Shown here piece after piece: positions 35,064 through 44,280 of a DNA stretch of 64,000 bases (position 1 is the stretch's first letter; each line of letters begins with the position of its first letter). Source of the stretch: G963665925 sp050596425 (GTDB lineage: Bacteria > Bacillota > Clostridia > Peptostreptococcales > Acidaminobacteraceae). The translations under genes were made by a program, and so were the position numbers. The notes beneath the pieces were generated by a model, which was not told the DNA's origin, ran no database searches, and was given only the letters and a program-made list of their open reading frames with translations. Location of the stretch: the NCBI RefSeq assembly GCF_050596425.1, contig NZ_CP192292.1:4402001-4466000 (forward strand), in the 5' to 3' direction.

Positions 35064-35966
35064 TCAAAGCAATTTTTGAATTGCTTTAGACATAAGTGCA
35101 TGAAAATAATTTAATTTACTTTTTCTATAATCTTCCCATTTTAACGAGTAATACTTAAACTCTTCTATTCCTGTTAAATCATATAAAACTTCTAACTGTG
35201 CTATATGAAGTTCATGATAAAAAGGACTTGCTATCATATTATCTATGTCATATTTACTCCAATATCCTTTATCGAATAACTCTAAATTCTCAACTAATGT
35301 ATCAACAGTATTTCTATATATCTTCTCGATCTCAACATCATTATTAATAATGAGATAATCATATATTCCAAAAATCGCAAATATCCACCCATTGAGTATA
35401 ACTGGCTGATTACTAATCTCGAGAAGAAAAACTTTATCTTCTTTGTAGCAAGTTGTGCCATTATTCTCAATCGGTTTAATCATGTAATGAATGGCTTTTT
35501 TTGCGGATTCTAAATATACAAGATTTGAAAATTGTGAATACGCTCTAATTAATAAGGATATCCCTTCGCCTTGAGCCATAGCGGAAAAAGAGTTCTCAAT
35601 GTCTTTGAAAAAAAATGTATCCCATGAGCCATTATTGTTTTGATTATCTAGTGCCCAATCTACACATTTCTTAAAGATTTCTAGATAGATTATTTTACCT
35701 TCTAATAAATATAAGTCATAAGCTCCCAGACCATATTGAAAAATTGATATTGGAAAGTAAATTTTCTCACCGGATTGAAGTTGAAGTTTTGGAAGTAGTA
35801 ATTCTTCATAATTAAGTGTCTTTAACACTTTTTGGGTTAGATCATTATAATATCCTTTAATCTCAAATTTTGAATATATTTTTCCTGCTCTTTGGTCAAC
35901 ATGTTCAATACTTTTTCCTTGAAACATTTTTATCCATCTTTTTATATTATAAATGCTTAAACTCAT
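35064..35966 (-). CDS. D-glucuronyl C5-epimerase C-terminal domain-like protein
   Basis: 300 residues from ATG 35966 (AGGAAG ten bases upstream). The (alpha/alpha) toroid domain of heparan glucuronyl C5-epimerases is recognisable: NGSWDTFFFKDIENSF, AMAQGEGISLLIRAYSQ, PVILNGWIFAIFGIYDYL and ASPFYHELHIAQLEVLY. C5-epimerases invert uronic acids within a polymer. The eukaryotic and characterised bacterial enzymes also have an N-terminal beta domain that this protein lacks, and there is no signal peptide, so it would act in the cytosol on lipid-linked units or do something else. Sits between two GT4 genes; the uronic acid branch in the same operon fits. Confidence 0.72.
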   Translation of the reverse strand: MSLSIYNIKRWIKMFQGKSIEHVDQRAGKIYSKFEIKGYYNDLTQKVLKTLNYEELLLPKLQLQSGEKIYFPISIFQYGLGAYDLYLLEGKIIYLEIFKKCVDWALDNQNNNGSWDTFFFKDIENSFSAMAQGEGISLLIRAYSQFSNLVYLESAKKAIHYMIKPIENNGTTCYKEDKVFLLEISNQPVILNGWIFAIFGIYDYLIINNDVEIEKIYRNTVDTLVENLELFDKGYWSKYDIDNMIASPFYHELHIAQLEVLYDLTGIEEFKYYSLKWEDYRKSKLNYFHALMSKAIQKLL

Positions 35967-35980
35967 GATAAACACACTTC

Positions 35981-37021
35981 CTACTTAATATGATTTGCAA
36001 ATTGACTAATAACAGTTGGTGAATGAAACTTTTTTGCTAAATGAAAACAACTTTCTTTCATTTGTTTTACAACGTCAGGATTATTGATTAAAAATAGTAG
36101 TTTTTCCTCAAAATCGCAAATATCCATAAAATCATATATCATACCCGTCTTCCCATGAATAATAATTTCTTCTGCTGATTTCCATCTAGATGCTATGATT
36201 GGAACCCCAGCAGCATAAGCATCAATTATAGTTCCTGGAACCCCTTCAGTATAAAACCTAGTGGGAAAAAGCAATACATAATATTCTTTTAGTGTATCGA
36301 CTGTTTTAGAGTAATCTATACATCCCTTATATGAAATGTATTGGGGAAATTTTTCTTGAAGTACTTTGAATTTTTCTTTATATGAATGTGCTATAGGTCC
36401 ATAAATATCTAAAGAAATAATAATTTCATCAGATAATTCATTGATTCTTTTAACAACAGTTATTGCATCTTCAATGCCTTTTTTTTCAACAACTCTCGAA
36501 AACGTGCATGCTTTAAAGGGCTTTGGTATGTCAATATCATCATAGTCACTACATGCTATTTCTAATTTCTTAAAATTAGTCATAAACTTTAAATTTTTTA
36601 AACCTAAACTTTCAAGTTCACTTTTCATAACATTGCTTTCTACGTATACACCATAGAACATCCTAACGAATTTTTTTAAAAAAAGCTTATGTCTTAAAGT
36701 TTCAAATAACCACCCTCCAATTACAATGTAATGTAATCTTCTTCTAAAAAAAATATTCATTAACCCAAACAATGGTATAAATACATTAACCCCATTATGT
36801 GCAGGCAAAACAATAATATTCTCGGTTCCTATTATCATGCTAACACATTGTCTAAGTAGCTTAATCGGACTTTTTTTCCATCCATTAGTATCTATGGTTT
36901 CGATTTCATCCCGCCCATAGATTTTAATTAACTCCTCTGTTAATATCTTGGTTTTAATTGTTTGACCATCTAGAAAATTTTCATTTCCCCCAAAATGCCC
37001 ACAAATACCTATCTTTTTCAA
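35981..37021 (-). CDS. Glycosyltransferase, GT4 family
   Basis: 346 residues counted from TTG 37021, which has GAGGTGA five bases upstream; the frame opens at GTG 37030 without a ribosome binding site. Opens KKIGICGHFGGNENFLDGQT, then the donor domain with CTFSRVVEKKGIEDAI, DIYGPI and the signature PTRFYTEGVPGTIIDAYAAG. A decayed IS lies 30 bases upstream of the start, so expression may depend on read-through or on a promoter created by the IS. Confidence 0.88.
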   Translation of the reverse strand: MKKIGICGHFGGNENFLDGQTIKTKILTEELIKIYGRDEIETIDTNGWKKSPIKLLRQCVSMIIGTENIIVLPAHNGVNVFIPLFGLMNIFFRRRLHYIVIGGWLFETLRHKLFLKKFVRMFYGVYVESNVMKSELESLGLKNLKFMTNFKKLEIACSDYDDIDIPKPFKACTFSRVVEKKGIEDAITVVKRINELSDEIIISLDIYGPIAHSYKEKFKVLQEKFPQYISYKGCIDYSKTVDTLKEYYVLLFPTRFYTEGVPGTIIDAYAAGVPIIASRWKSAEEIIIHGKTGMIYDFMDICDFEEKLLFLINNPDVVKQMKESCFHLAKKFHSPTVISQFANHIK

Positions 37022-37050
37022 TTTTCTCACCTCATTTATTTAACTGAGCG

Positions 37051-38844
37051 GTCTCGGAAACTCTCAAAGGACTGGGTTATCGCTCTTTTCTCTTATTTGT
37101 ATTTTTTGCTTCACCTCAATGTTTGCGCATGTTTTTTGCATATTCCCATGATAAGTGCATAAAAATTCGCGGCGAAGCCTCTGAAAAAAATACGTTTTTC
37201 GGAGGTGCTTCTTTTATGCTAAAACATTGCTCTTCACATTCTGAGTAACTTTCTTTTGTTGCAGAGTCTGTTTCCTTGCTTAATGAATCTCAAACTAAAC
37301 GCTAGTTATCTTTTTCTGACTCTTTTGCCAAACTTTCTTCCATGAATCTAGATCCTCTCATGGATCATCTTGAACCCTATTATTCCAGTACTGGACATCC
37401 AGCACTTAGGCAACCTGAGATTTTACGTTCTTTCATTCTCATGCTGGATCAAAAGTTTTTTAGTCTAACCAACTAGGTTTCTATGCTTGCAGCCGATGAT
37501 ACCCTAGCCACACTTATCGGTTGTTCCCCTGATTTGCTTCCACCACTTGGCACTTACTATGATCTCATCAATCGCCTGTGGCTTCGTCAAAACGCCCTAG
37601 ATGTTGCCGATGCTAAAACGTCTCGTCCATATCCTAAAAATACTAAACCTAAAGCTTCTCCAGGTAAGAACAAGAAACTGCTTAACAGACATTCCGGCAT
37701 CACAGGTAAAATCGCCGACTTCCTTGCTAGCGATCATTCATTCTATTTTTACTATGAAAAACTTCTTCAAGAAATCTTCTCGCTTATTGCTGTTGTTCCT
37801 TCGGCTGACCTTGGCTGATCAAAAAAAGATGAGATTACCCTAGCTGGGGATGGTACTTGTGTTCATTGCCACAGCTCATCTCGGGGCAATAAAGTTTGTG
37901 ACTGCGTTAAGAATGGTATTTACAACTGCAAATGCGATCGCAAATATTCTGACCTTGATGCCGATACCAGTTGGGACAGCCAGCTTGGTTCATGGTTCTA
38001 CGGTCATACTCTATACATGCTCTCGACCTATCACCCTAAACACAAAACTGAACTTCCTGTACACTTGCGTTTCGTCAACGCAAAACGCCATGATAGTGTG
38101 ACTGGGATTGTTGCTCTGTCTGAACTTCGAAATATCAATCCAGATCTAAACATTAAAAACCATTGCATGGATTCTGCTAACGACGATTATGCTACTTATG
38201 AGCTATGCAAGAAATGGAATATCCAGCCCTTTATTAACATGAATGCCAACCGGGGCAGCCCCTCTTCCATTCCTGATAAGATCACTATTGACAAGGATGG
38301 GACTCCCCTTTGCCATGCGGGCTTTCGCATGGTCAGCTTTTTTTTGGGGGGGGATAGCCCTTGCCCGTAACGACCGCAAATGACGTTGACCGCTCAAGTG
38401 CGGCCGTGTTGACAAGTGCTCCAGCACGAGCACTTGTTCAACTTCCGTTTTCGGGAGAGTGGTTTATACTGAACAGGATTGGGACATTCGTTTGTATACG
38501 CCTGTTCCGCGTGGTTCGAATATGTACAAGAAAATCTATAAAACTAGATTCTGTTCGGAGCGTCTCAAAATCGCATTCTCAACGATTATCATCTCCATGA
38601 TATGCGAATTCGATGCAAAAAGCGTTTCTCATTCTTCACCATGATGATTGGCATCAACATACACCTTGACGCTCGTATTAAGATTGCGTCTAATAACACT
38701 GAATAAAAATTTCAGTCTATATTTTCTTTTAGCCTGCATAGGTGGAGGCTTGTTTCCTGTGTCTTTTTATTCTTTTTCATCTCTGATTCAGTAACAATTC
38801 CTTTATACAGTAAACTTGATTGTTTATTCTTTAGTTTCCGAGAC
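37051..38844 (+). mobile_element. Decayed insertion sequence inside the polysaccharide operon
   Basis: Bounded by 12-base perfect inverted repeats GTCTCGGAAACT (37051-37062) and AGTTTCCGAGAC (38833-38844). It encloses a broken plus-strand transposase gene. The element is opposite in direction to the operon and splits it between two GT4 genes. No target duplication is evident. I cannot assign the family with certainty. Confidence 0.78.
37216..38706 (+). pseudogene. Transposase pseudogene (frameshifts and stops)
   Basis: Starts at ATG 37216 after GGAGGTG and can be followed to TESTOP near 38706, but with in-frame stops (for example after about residue 10 and before VSMLAADDT) and frameshifts. 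Readable blocks: LATLIGCSPDLLPPLGTYYD and VADAKTSRPYPKNTKPKAS (37500-37680), GTCVHCHSSSRGNKVCDC, TSWDSQLGSWFYGHTLYML, HLRFVNAKRHDSVTG (37850-38110), INMNANRGSPSSIPDKI, VVYTEQDWDIRLYTPVPRG and KKRFSFFTMMIGINIHLDAR near the end. Cys-rich blocks and a late DDE-type core are typical of a clostridial transposase type that I recognise by sight but cannot name. A T8G9-like homopolymer at 38338-38354 marks one frameshift. Confidence 0.8.
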
Positions 38845-38891
38845 TACTCTAACTAAATTGTTTTTTACATAATCAGTCTATTTACAGACTT

Positions 38892-40139
38892 TCAGTACAG
38901 ATTTTTAATAACCTCAGCTAGTTTGTTCGTCAACTTTGTAAAATCGAACTCGTATGATGCCTTTCTTGCATTCTCACCCATTTGTTCAACGTTTTCATTG
39001 TCTTTACATGCTTCGAGTATAACTTCTGCAATTTTTTCAGGGTTCTGCTTAACAGCACTCAATCCGCAATTGTATTTTTCTAATATGCTATATCCTGTTG
39101 TATAAGTTTGTATTACAGCTCTACCAGCTGCTAAGTACTCAAAGAATTTATTCTGGCTCTGTCCATATTTATCAAGTGAAGTACTAGAATTGTGTAAAAT
39201 GTTTGCATAAGATCTTTTCAATATTGACGGAATCATCTTCTTCTCAACTCTACCTTTAAAAATCACATTACTTATGCATTCATCTTTACATCTATTCTCG
39301 AGCATTTCTTTTTCATCACCTGATCCATAAATCAATAATCTAATCTTTTGATCTTTCTCGTGAACTAGTTTTGCTGCGTCTAATAAAAGTCCTAAATTAT
39401 TCACTTTTCTAATCGAGCCAGCATATACCAAGTTCTTATAGTTCTTATCATCTAATTCTGAATCATCAATCTGTTTTTCCTTCGAATTCTTATCAAAAGA
39501 TTCGATTACTACTCCGTTACTTATGTGCTTTACTTTATTTAAGTCAATTTCATTATCCCAGCCTTGGTCTTTAATATATTGACGCCCACCTTCCCAGGTC
39601 ATGACTATTGAACTTGCTTTCTTATAAATCCATTTCTCGCCTTGGTATAACAGCTTAGCAACCAAACTATTTCTCTTCAATGAACCATAAGCTACTATAC
39701 TCTCAGGCCACAGATCTCTAACCTCACAAATACAAGGGATGTCAAACTTCTTAGCGATTTTAATTCCTGCAACTAATGTAAGTGGATGTACACTCGAAGC
39801 TAGAATTACATCAGGTTTCCCATTTGATTCCGCATACATCTTTGCAGTCTTAAAAAGCCCTTTATAAAACGAAATCATATTCAATACTCTTTTTTTGCCA
39901 TTTCCTTTATACTTGGGTGTATCTATAAATACAAAAGGAATATCATTCACAGAATCTGTAGAATACTGTTTCTCATTAGTATCAATATGATTATCTGAAA
40001 AGTGATTAGTAGAGGCACAAAATATTGTAGGCTTGAACCCTTCTTTTATTAGGTTTTCTGCAAACCAATAATGCCTACCGGCCTGATCGAAAAACATGTT
40101 TACCGCATAATGATTCCAAATCCATACTTTCGGCTTCAT
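38892..40139 (-). CDS. Glycosyltransferase, GT4 family (WbuB-like)
   Basis: 415 residues. Opens KPKVWIWNHYAVNMFFDQAG, the phrasing of WbuB-type enzymes that transfer acetamido sugars such as FucNAc. CEVRDLWPESIVAYG, LVYAGSIRKVNNLGLLLDA, LLIYGSGDEKEML and the late SLDKYGQSQNKFFEYLAAG (with the donor-binding Glu) complete the GT-B fold. Its ATG overlaps the stop of the PglD-like gene (ATGA), so the two are coupled. It is the last gene before the decayed IS. Confidence 0.9.
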   Translation of the reverse strand: MKPKVWIWNHYAVNMFFDQAGRHYWFAENLIKEGFKPTIFCASTNHFSDNHIDTNEKQYSTDSVNDIPFVFIDTPKYKGNGKKRVLNMISFYKGLFKTAKMYAESNGKPDVILASSVHPLTLVAGIKIAKKFDIPCICEVRDLWPESIVAYGSLKRNSLVAKLLYQGEKWIYKKASSIVMTWEGGRQYIKDQGWDNEIDLNKVKHISNGVVIESFDKNSKEKQIDDSELDDKNYKNLVYAGSIRKVNNLGLLLDAAKLVHEKDQKIRLLIYGSGDEKEMLENRCKDECISNVIFKGRVEKKMIPSILKRSYANILHNSSTSLDKYGQSQNKFFEYLAAGRAVIQTYTTGYSILEKYNCGLSAVKQNPEKIAEVILEACKDNENVEQMGENARKASYEFDFTKLTNKLAEVIKNLY

Positions 40140-40759
40140 CTATCAACTCTCCTAACCGGAACCCCAACATATGTCCCTGGTTCAGTAATATCCTTAACCA
40201 CCACAGCCCCTGCACCAACTTTGCAACCACTGTAGATGTTTAAGTTATTGCTTACAATACTTCCGATTCCAATCCAGCTTCCCTTGCCGATTCTTACACT
40301 CCCAGCAGTCTTAACCCCGGGAGATATGTGTATATAATCTTCTATAATATTGTCATGATCCAAGCTAGAACTTGTATTGATTATACATCCTTTACCGATT
40401 CTGCTTGAGCTGTTGATTACAACTCCAGCCATCACTACAGTACCAATGTCAATCTCAACATCAGTACCAATAACCGCACTAGGATGAATCAAGCTAACTA
40501 AATTTAACCCTTCCTCGATTAACTTCTCTTGGATTTTTTCCCTTGTGGCATTGCTTCCAATAGCAACAAAGAAATCCCCTTCATCCTTATATGTAAAAGC
40601 ATCAGCAGTTTTACCGATAACTTCTAACCCCATAGAAACCTTAATAGACTCGTCATCATCGAGGAATGCGACGCTTTGCCACTTATTCATTTTTATTGCT
40701 ATGTCTGCGACAACCTTGCCGTGTCCACTAGCACCGATAATAATCAACTTGTCTTTCAT
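40136..40759 (-). CDS. NeuD/PglD-type sugar acetyltransferase
   Basis: 207 residues. The N-terminal small Rossmann domain (KLIIIGASGHGKVVADIAIK) binds the UDP-sugar and the C-terminal left-handed beta-helix (SLIHPSAVIGTDVEIDIGTV, IGKGCIINTSSSLDHDN) binds acetyl-CoA. The catalytic His of the family is in LDHDNIIEDYIHISPG. PglD acetylates UDP-4-amino-trideoxy sugar to UDP-diNAc-bacillosamine. It follows an aminotransferase and a PglC-type transferase in the same order as in bacillosamine clusters, which supports that function. Confidence 0.9.
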   Translation of the reverse strand: MKDKLIIIGASGHGKVVADIAIKMNKWQSVAFLDDDESIKVSMGLEVIGKTADAFTYKDEGDFFVAIGSNATREKIQEKLIEEGLNLVSLIHPSAVIGTDVEIDIGTVVMAGVVINSSSRIGKGCIINTSSSLDHDNIIEDYIHISPGVKTAGSVRIGKGSWIGIGSIVSNNLNIYSGCKVGAGAVVVKDITEPGTYVGVPVRRVDR

Positions 40760-40807
40760 AAGCAGTACATTCCTCTCTGAAGTAATAAATATATGATTGA
40801 AGAATCT

Positions 40808-41464
40808 CTAAACCTTAAGTTTACTCCCTCTAAACGGCTCCATCGTAACTGATGTATCTGAACTAATACCTTCCTTAACAAATACTTTCTTTATAGTAAG
40901 AAAGATAATCTTCCAATCACCTATAAAGGTCACATTATCTGCATACTCAACATCAAGATTAAACTTATTTTCCCAGCTAATTGCATTACGTCCATTAACC
41001 TGAGCATGTCCAGATAAACCAGGTCTTACTTCATGTCTTCTCTTTTGATGCTCATTGTAAAGCTCCAGATACTGAATCAGTAAAGGCCTTGGCCCCACAA
41101 TACTCATGTCTCCTCTAAGGATATTGAAGAGTTCCGGAAGTTCATCTAGACTTGTAGATCTTAGAATCCTACCAAACTTAGTAAGCCTAACTGAGTCTGG
41201 AAGCAGCTCCCCATTCTCGTCCTTTTGATCTGTCATTGTTCTGAATTTATACATAGTGAAAATCTTCTCATTAAGTCCAGGTCTCTTCTGCTTAAACAGT
41301 ACCGGACTACCAAGCTTAAATCTTACTAATACAGCAACAATTATGAGTACTGGACTTAACACGATAATTGCCATCAAAGACAAAATGAAGTCCATTGGTC
41401 TTTTAAAAAATCTTCTATATATGCCTTTATTCACTTTAGCTTCTTCCTTCACTTCACTCTGCAT
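40808..41464 (-). CDS. PglC-type phosphoglycosyl transferase
   Basis: 218 residues. An N-terminal membrane re-entrant helix (MDFILSLMAIIVLSPVLIIV), then VLFKQKRPGLNEKIFTMYKF, FRTM, STSLDELPELFNILRGDMS and VGPRPLL; it closes with RPGLSGHAQVNGRN. The catalytic Asp-Glu pair is in LDELPE. Length matches the small monotopic PglC enzymes, which put phospho-bacillosamine on undecaprenyl phosphate. With PglD and PglE-type neighbours it is the likely initiating enzyme of this operon. It resembles the protein at 16378 in every motif, so two initiators exist in the window. Confidence 0.9.
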   Translation of the reverse strand: MQSEVKEEAKVNKGIYRRFFKRPMDFILSLMAIIVLSPVLIIVAVLVRFKLGSPVLFKQKRPGLNEKIFTMYKFRTMTDQKDENGELLPDSVRLTKFGRILRSTSLDELPELFNILRGDMSIVGPRPLLIQYLELYNEHQKRRHEVRPGLSGHAQVNGRNAISWENKFNLDVEYADNVTFIGDWKIIFLTIKKVFVKEGISSDTSVTMEPFRGSKLKV

Positions 41465-41481
41465 CTATTAGCACCTACTTC

Positions 41482-42606
41482 TTATTTAGACCATAGTCCT
41501 TTTATTATCGATACAATTCTCTCAAGATCCCCATCCGTCATCTTCGTATCAGATGGCAAGCACACCCCATTATCAAACAACTTCTCACTCACATCTCCAC
41601 CAACATAATCATACTCAGCGAAGAATGGCTGCATATGCATTGGCTTCCACACGGGTCTTGATTCAATATTCTCTTTCTCAAGACCTTCCATAACATCTAT
41701 TGGTCTTACTGAACCTTTCAATGTCATAACACTTAACCAGTAATTAGGATCATTCCAGTCATTAATAGGCATAAACTTTATACCTTCTAGCTGACCAAGT
41801 TCTCTTTTATAACACTCAAAGATGTACTTCTTCTTAGCCACTCTTTGGTCTAATACTTTAAGCTGTCCTCTACCAATACCAGCAACAACATTGCTCATAC
41901 GGTAATTGAACCCTAACTCGCTATGCTGGTAGTGCCTTGCTGCATCTCTGCTTTGAGTAGACCAGAACCTTACCTTCTTAATCTTCTCTTCATCATCAGA
42001 AACTAACATTCCACCACCAGAAGTAGTGATAATTTTGTTTCCATTAAAACTGAACACTCCAAACTCACCAAATGTCCCAGTATGTTTTCCTTTATAATAA
42101 GCACCTAAAGACTCAGCAGCATCTTCGATAACCGTTACACTGTATCTACTGCAAATTTCCATGATCTTATCCATATCAGCTGAAAGACCATATAAGTGCA
42201 CAACTAAAACAGCCTTCACCTTATCACCATACTTCTCGAAGGCTGCCTCTAATGCTTTAGGATCCATATTCCATGTTTCATAATCGCTATCGATAAAGAC
42301 AGGAGTAGCGTTCTGATAGATGATTGGATTGGCTGTAGCAGAAAAAGTAAGGGTTGGACAGAATACGATATCTCCTTCGCCAACACCAGCTGCTTTAAGT
42401 GCTAGGTGAATGGCTCCTGTACCAGAAGTCATAGCGGCTGCATGTTGTGATCCAACTTTAGCTGCTAGTTCTTTCTCGAATTCATTAACATTCGGTCCAA
42501 GTGGTGCTACCCAATTTGTATCGAATGCTTCCTGTACATATTGCATTTCATAACCTTCATCACTCATGTGTGGTGAAGCTAGCCATATCTTTTTATTCTC
42601 AACCAT
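41482..42606 (-). CDS. DegT/DnrJ/EryC1/StrS aminotransferase (PglE-like)
   Basis: 374 residues. KIWLASPHMSDEGYEMQYVQ at the start is the PglE/WecE-like opening for UDP-4-keto-6-deoxy-GlcNAc aminotransferases; TSGTGAIHLALKAAGVGEGD binds PLP phosphate and SFNGNKIITTSGGGMLVSDD contains the Schiff-base Lys. It should form UDP-4-amino-4,6-dideoxy-GlcNAc from the product of the PglF-type dehydratase at 46050. First gene of the polysaccharide operon, after a leader of about 400 bases. Confidence 0.9.
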   Translation of the reverse strand: MVENKKIWLASPHMSDEGYEMQYVQEAFDTNWVAPLGPNVNEFEKELAAKVGSQHAAAMTSGTGAIHLALKAAGVGEGDIVFCPTLTFSATANPIIYQNATPVFIDSDYETWNMDPKALEAAFEKYGDKVKAVLVVHLYGLSADMDKIMEICSRYSVTVIEDAAESLGAYYKGKHTGTFGEFGVFSFNGNKIITTSGGGMLVSDDEEKIKKVRFWSTQSRDAARHYQHSELGFNYRMSNVVAGIGRGQLKVLDQRVAKKKYIFECYKRELGQLEGIKFMPINDWNDPNYWLSVMTLKGSVRPIDVMEGLEKENIESRPVWKPMHMQPFFAEYDYVGGDVSEKLFDNGVCLPSDTKMTDGDLERIVSIIKGLWSK

Positions 42607-43008
42607 TTCCAGTCATCCATCCTTATCTAAAGTCTATGTATTGTATAGAGGTGTTTTTTTAACACGTGCATTTTCATATTCTATATGTAGTGCTTGGTAT
42701 TAGATTCAGTACTATAACTTGCATAAATGTATGCTTTGATTGAATGAGACTATGTGTAATGCTTCTGTAACATTAGTACATTTAGCCGTTATGCTAGAAC
42801 CTTTTATATTACTGCATTACAGCCTCTTTATCCTTTCATCATACTCACGTCGAAAATTTCCAAAGATAATTTTTACCATTTATGCAACATATAGTATGTG
42901 AAAAAGATAAATACATGCAGTATATTGTATTTGAACGTCCGTTCTCGATATTATATGCTCTTTTCATTTTTATTCAAAAACAATCCGGCATTATCCGGCA
43001 CCGCCGGA
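42607..43008. other. Leader region of the polysaccharide operon
   Basis: No gene seen in about 400 bases. The minus strand carries TATAGT and TATAAT-like sequences and a small GTGTT/AACAC hairpin at 42650-42670 with an A7 loop; a promoter for the 42606 gene should be here. I found no recognisable riboswitch or JUMPstart-type element. The terminator at 42982-43010 isolates it from the pseudogene upstream. Confidence 0.4.
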
Positions 43009-43010
43009 TT
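42982..43010 (-). terminator. Rho-independent terminator after the RecG-like pseudogene
   Basis: On the minus strand AATCCGGC pairs with GCCGGATT (8 bp, 13-base loop containing another TCCGG) and runs into GTTTTTGAATAAAA. It overlaps the decayed gene's stop codon. Confidence 0.8.
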
Positions 43011-44006
43011 ATTTCAACTCATAAAAAGTACTTGGTCCTTTTCCCTTTTTATCAATGACTTGTTTTTCAACCAAGTCTTTTAGAATTTCTCTTGCTCTAC
43101 GTTCCTCAACACTCAAAACAATTTTTGCATCTTTAGTTCTAATGATATCATCATGTTCTTTGAGAAACTCAACATTTTTTGCTCTTGATCGGTTAGAAAG
43201 CTTCCACTTCCAGCATTTTCAGTTGAGCTTGCAACTTCCCTATACAAACTCACATCCACAAAATCACCTTTTTCAACAATCTCAGGTTCTTTCAATTTTC
43301 TTGATATGCAGCTCGATTTAATTCTGCGGATGCCGCTGCCCCACTGTTCGATATAGTTTAGTTCTTTAAAAACCCTGGCAATTACTTTATTCCGAATTTC
43401 AGAGCGTCCTTCCAGTATATCCTCTTGAGTGATAGTACTAGGAAACCCACCCGGAGACACAACATTAACAATATCATCACAAATGCCAATCTTTATATCC
43501 CTGCCGTCATTCAAATAATCTCTATGAACAACAGCATTGACTAGGCTTTCTCTAATGGCTTCTAATGAAATTTCATATTGGCCTTCTCTTTGCAAGCCTT
43601 TGATTTCACTACTAAGTTTGATGTGATTTTTAATAAAATTTTCAGCATCCTCAAATTGTGAAAAAAAGTCACTCTCATACTCCTTCCGATCCAAGAAAAA
43701 ATCCATAGAAGTACCTTTGAACCTGCTGCATTTCATCCTAACGCGTTCGAGTTTCCCATGTAAAATCAATAATCCATTGGATGGATAGAGTGTATTATTG
43801 TCTTCGATAACCAATTTTAGATTTTTCATTACTGATTGGTCTAACACTTTTCCTGTCTGAGCGAACCTACCTTGTATACTACACTTTACTTTTCCATCTT
43901 CATATCTGATTACTCCACCAGCAGGATATACCTCATTAAAATTATCAATAATAATTTCATTAAATATATTATTTGTATGATCAATATCATTTTCAACTAG
44001 AAATGC
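43009..44006 (-). pseudogene. Broken ATP-binding (RecG-C/AlbA-type) protein gene
   Basis: The middle frame (43113 to about 44006) reads as the C-terminal part of an AlbA_2/HATPase_c_4 protein: EAIRESLVNAVVHRDYLNDG, NVVSPGGFPSTITQEDILEG, RVFKELNYIEQWGSGI. These are the ATP-binding-fold residues of the putative transcriptional regulators annotated RecG-like. It has no proper start and an upstream in-frame stop near 44008. After residue EQEKM a frameshift moves the winged-helix tail (DIIRTKDAKIVLSVEERRAR, then DLVEKQVIDKKGKG) to another frame ending at 43009. Further decayed pieces extend to about 44090. Confidence 0.75.
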
Positions 44007-44280
44007 TCAGTACATTCTCTCTACTCTTTTCCGATTAGCATCACAAATGCTTTCTTCTGCTGTCAGTAAATACGGAAGATATTTTGTAGAAAAAGCTCAT
44101 TTACCTCAGATGATAAAATAATACCTCACATAAAAATCCATTTGTCCAATATCCTGATGACTCAGTTAACCCACCTTCAAATCAATAAGAATAAAGCACT
44201 TTAAGATATAATTGTAAAAAGCACAATCAATATAAAAATTTCTTACTTCTTCATTTTCTAACTTTATTCACTCAAATGGT

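Noticed and set aside
38203..38433. Minus-strand frame of 76 codons
   Set aside because: It is antisense to the decayed transposase, crosses its homopolymer, and has no ribosome binding site or known match.
42607..43008. Possible riboswitch or JUMPstart element in the operon leader
   Set aside because: I looked for JUMPstart (GGCGGTAG) and long paired stems before the first gene and saw none beyond a small GTGTT/AACAC hairpin.
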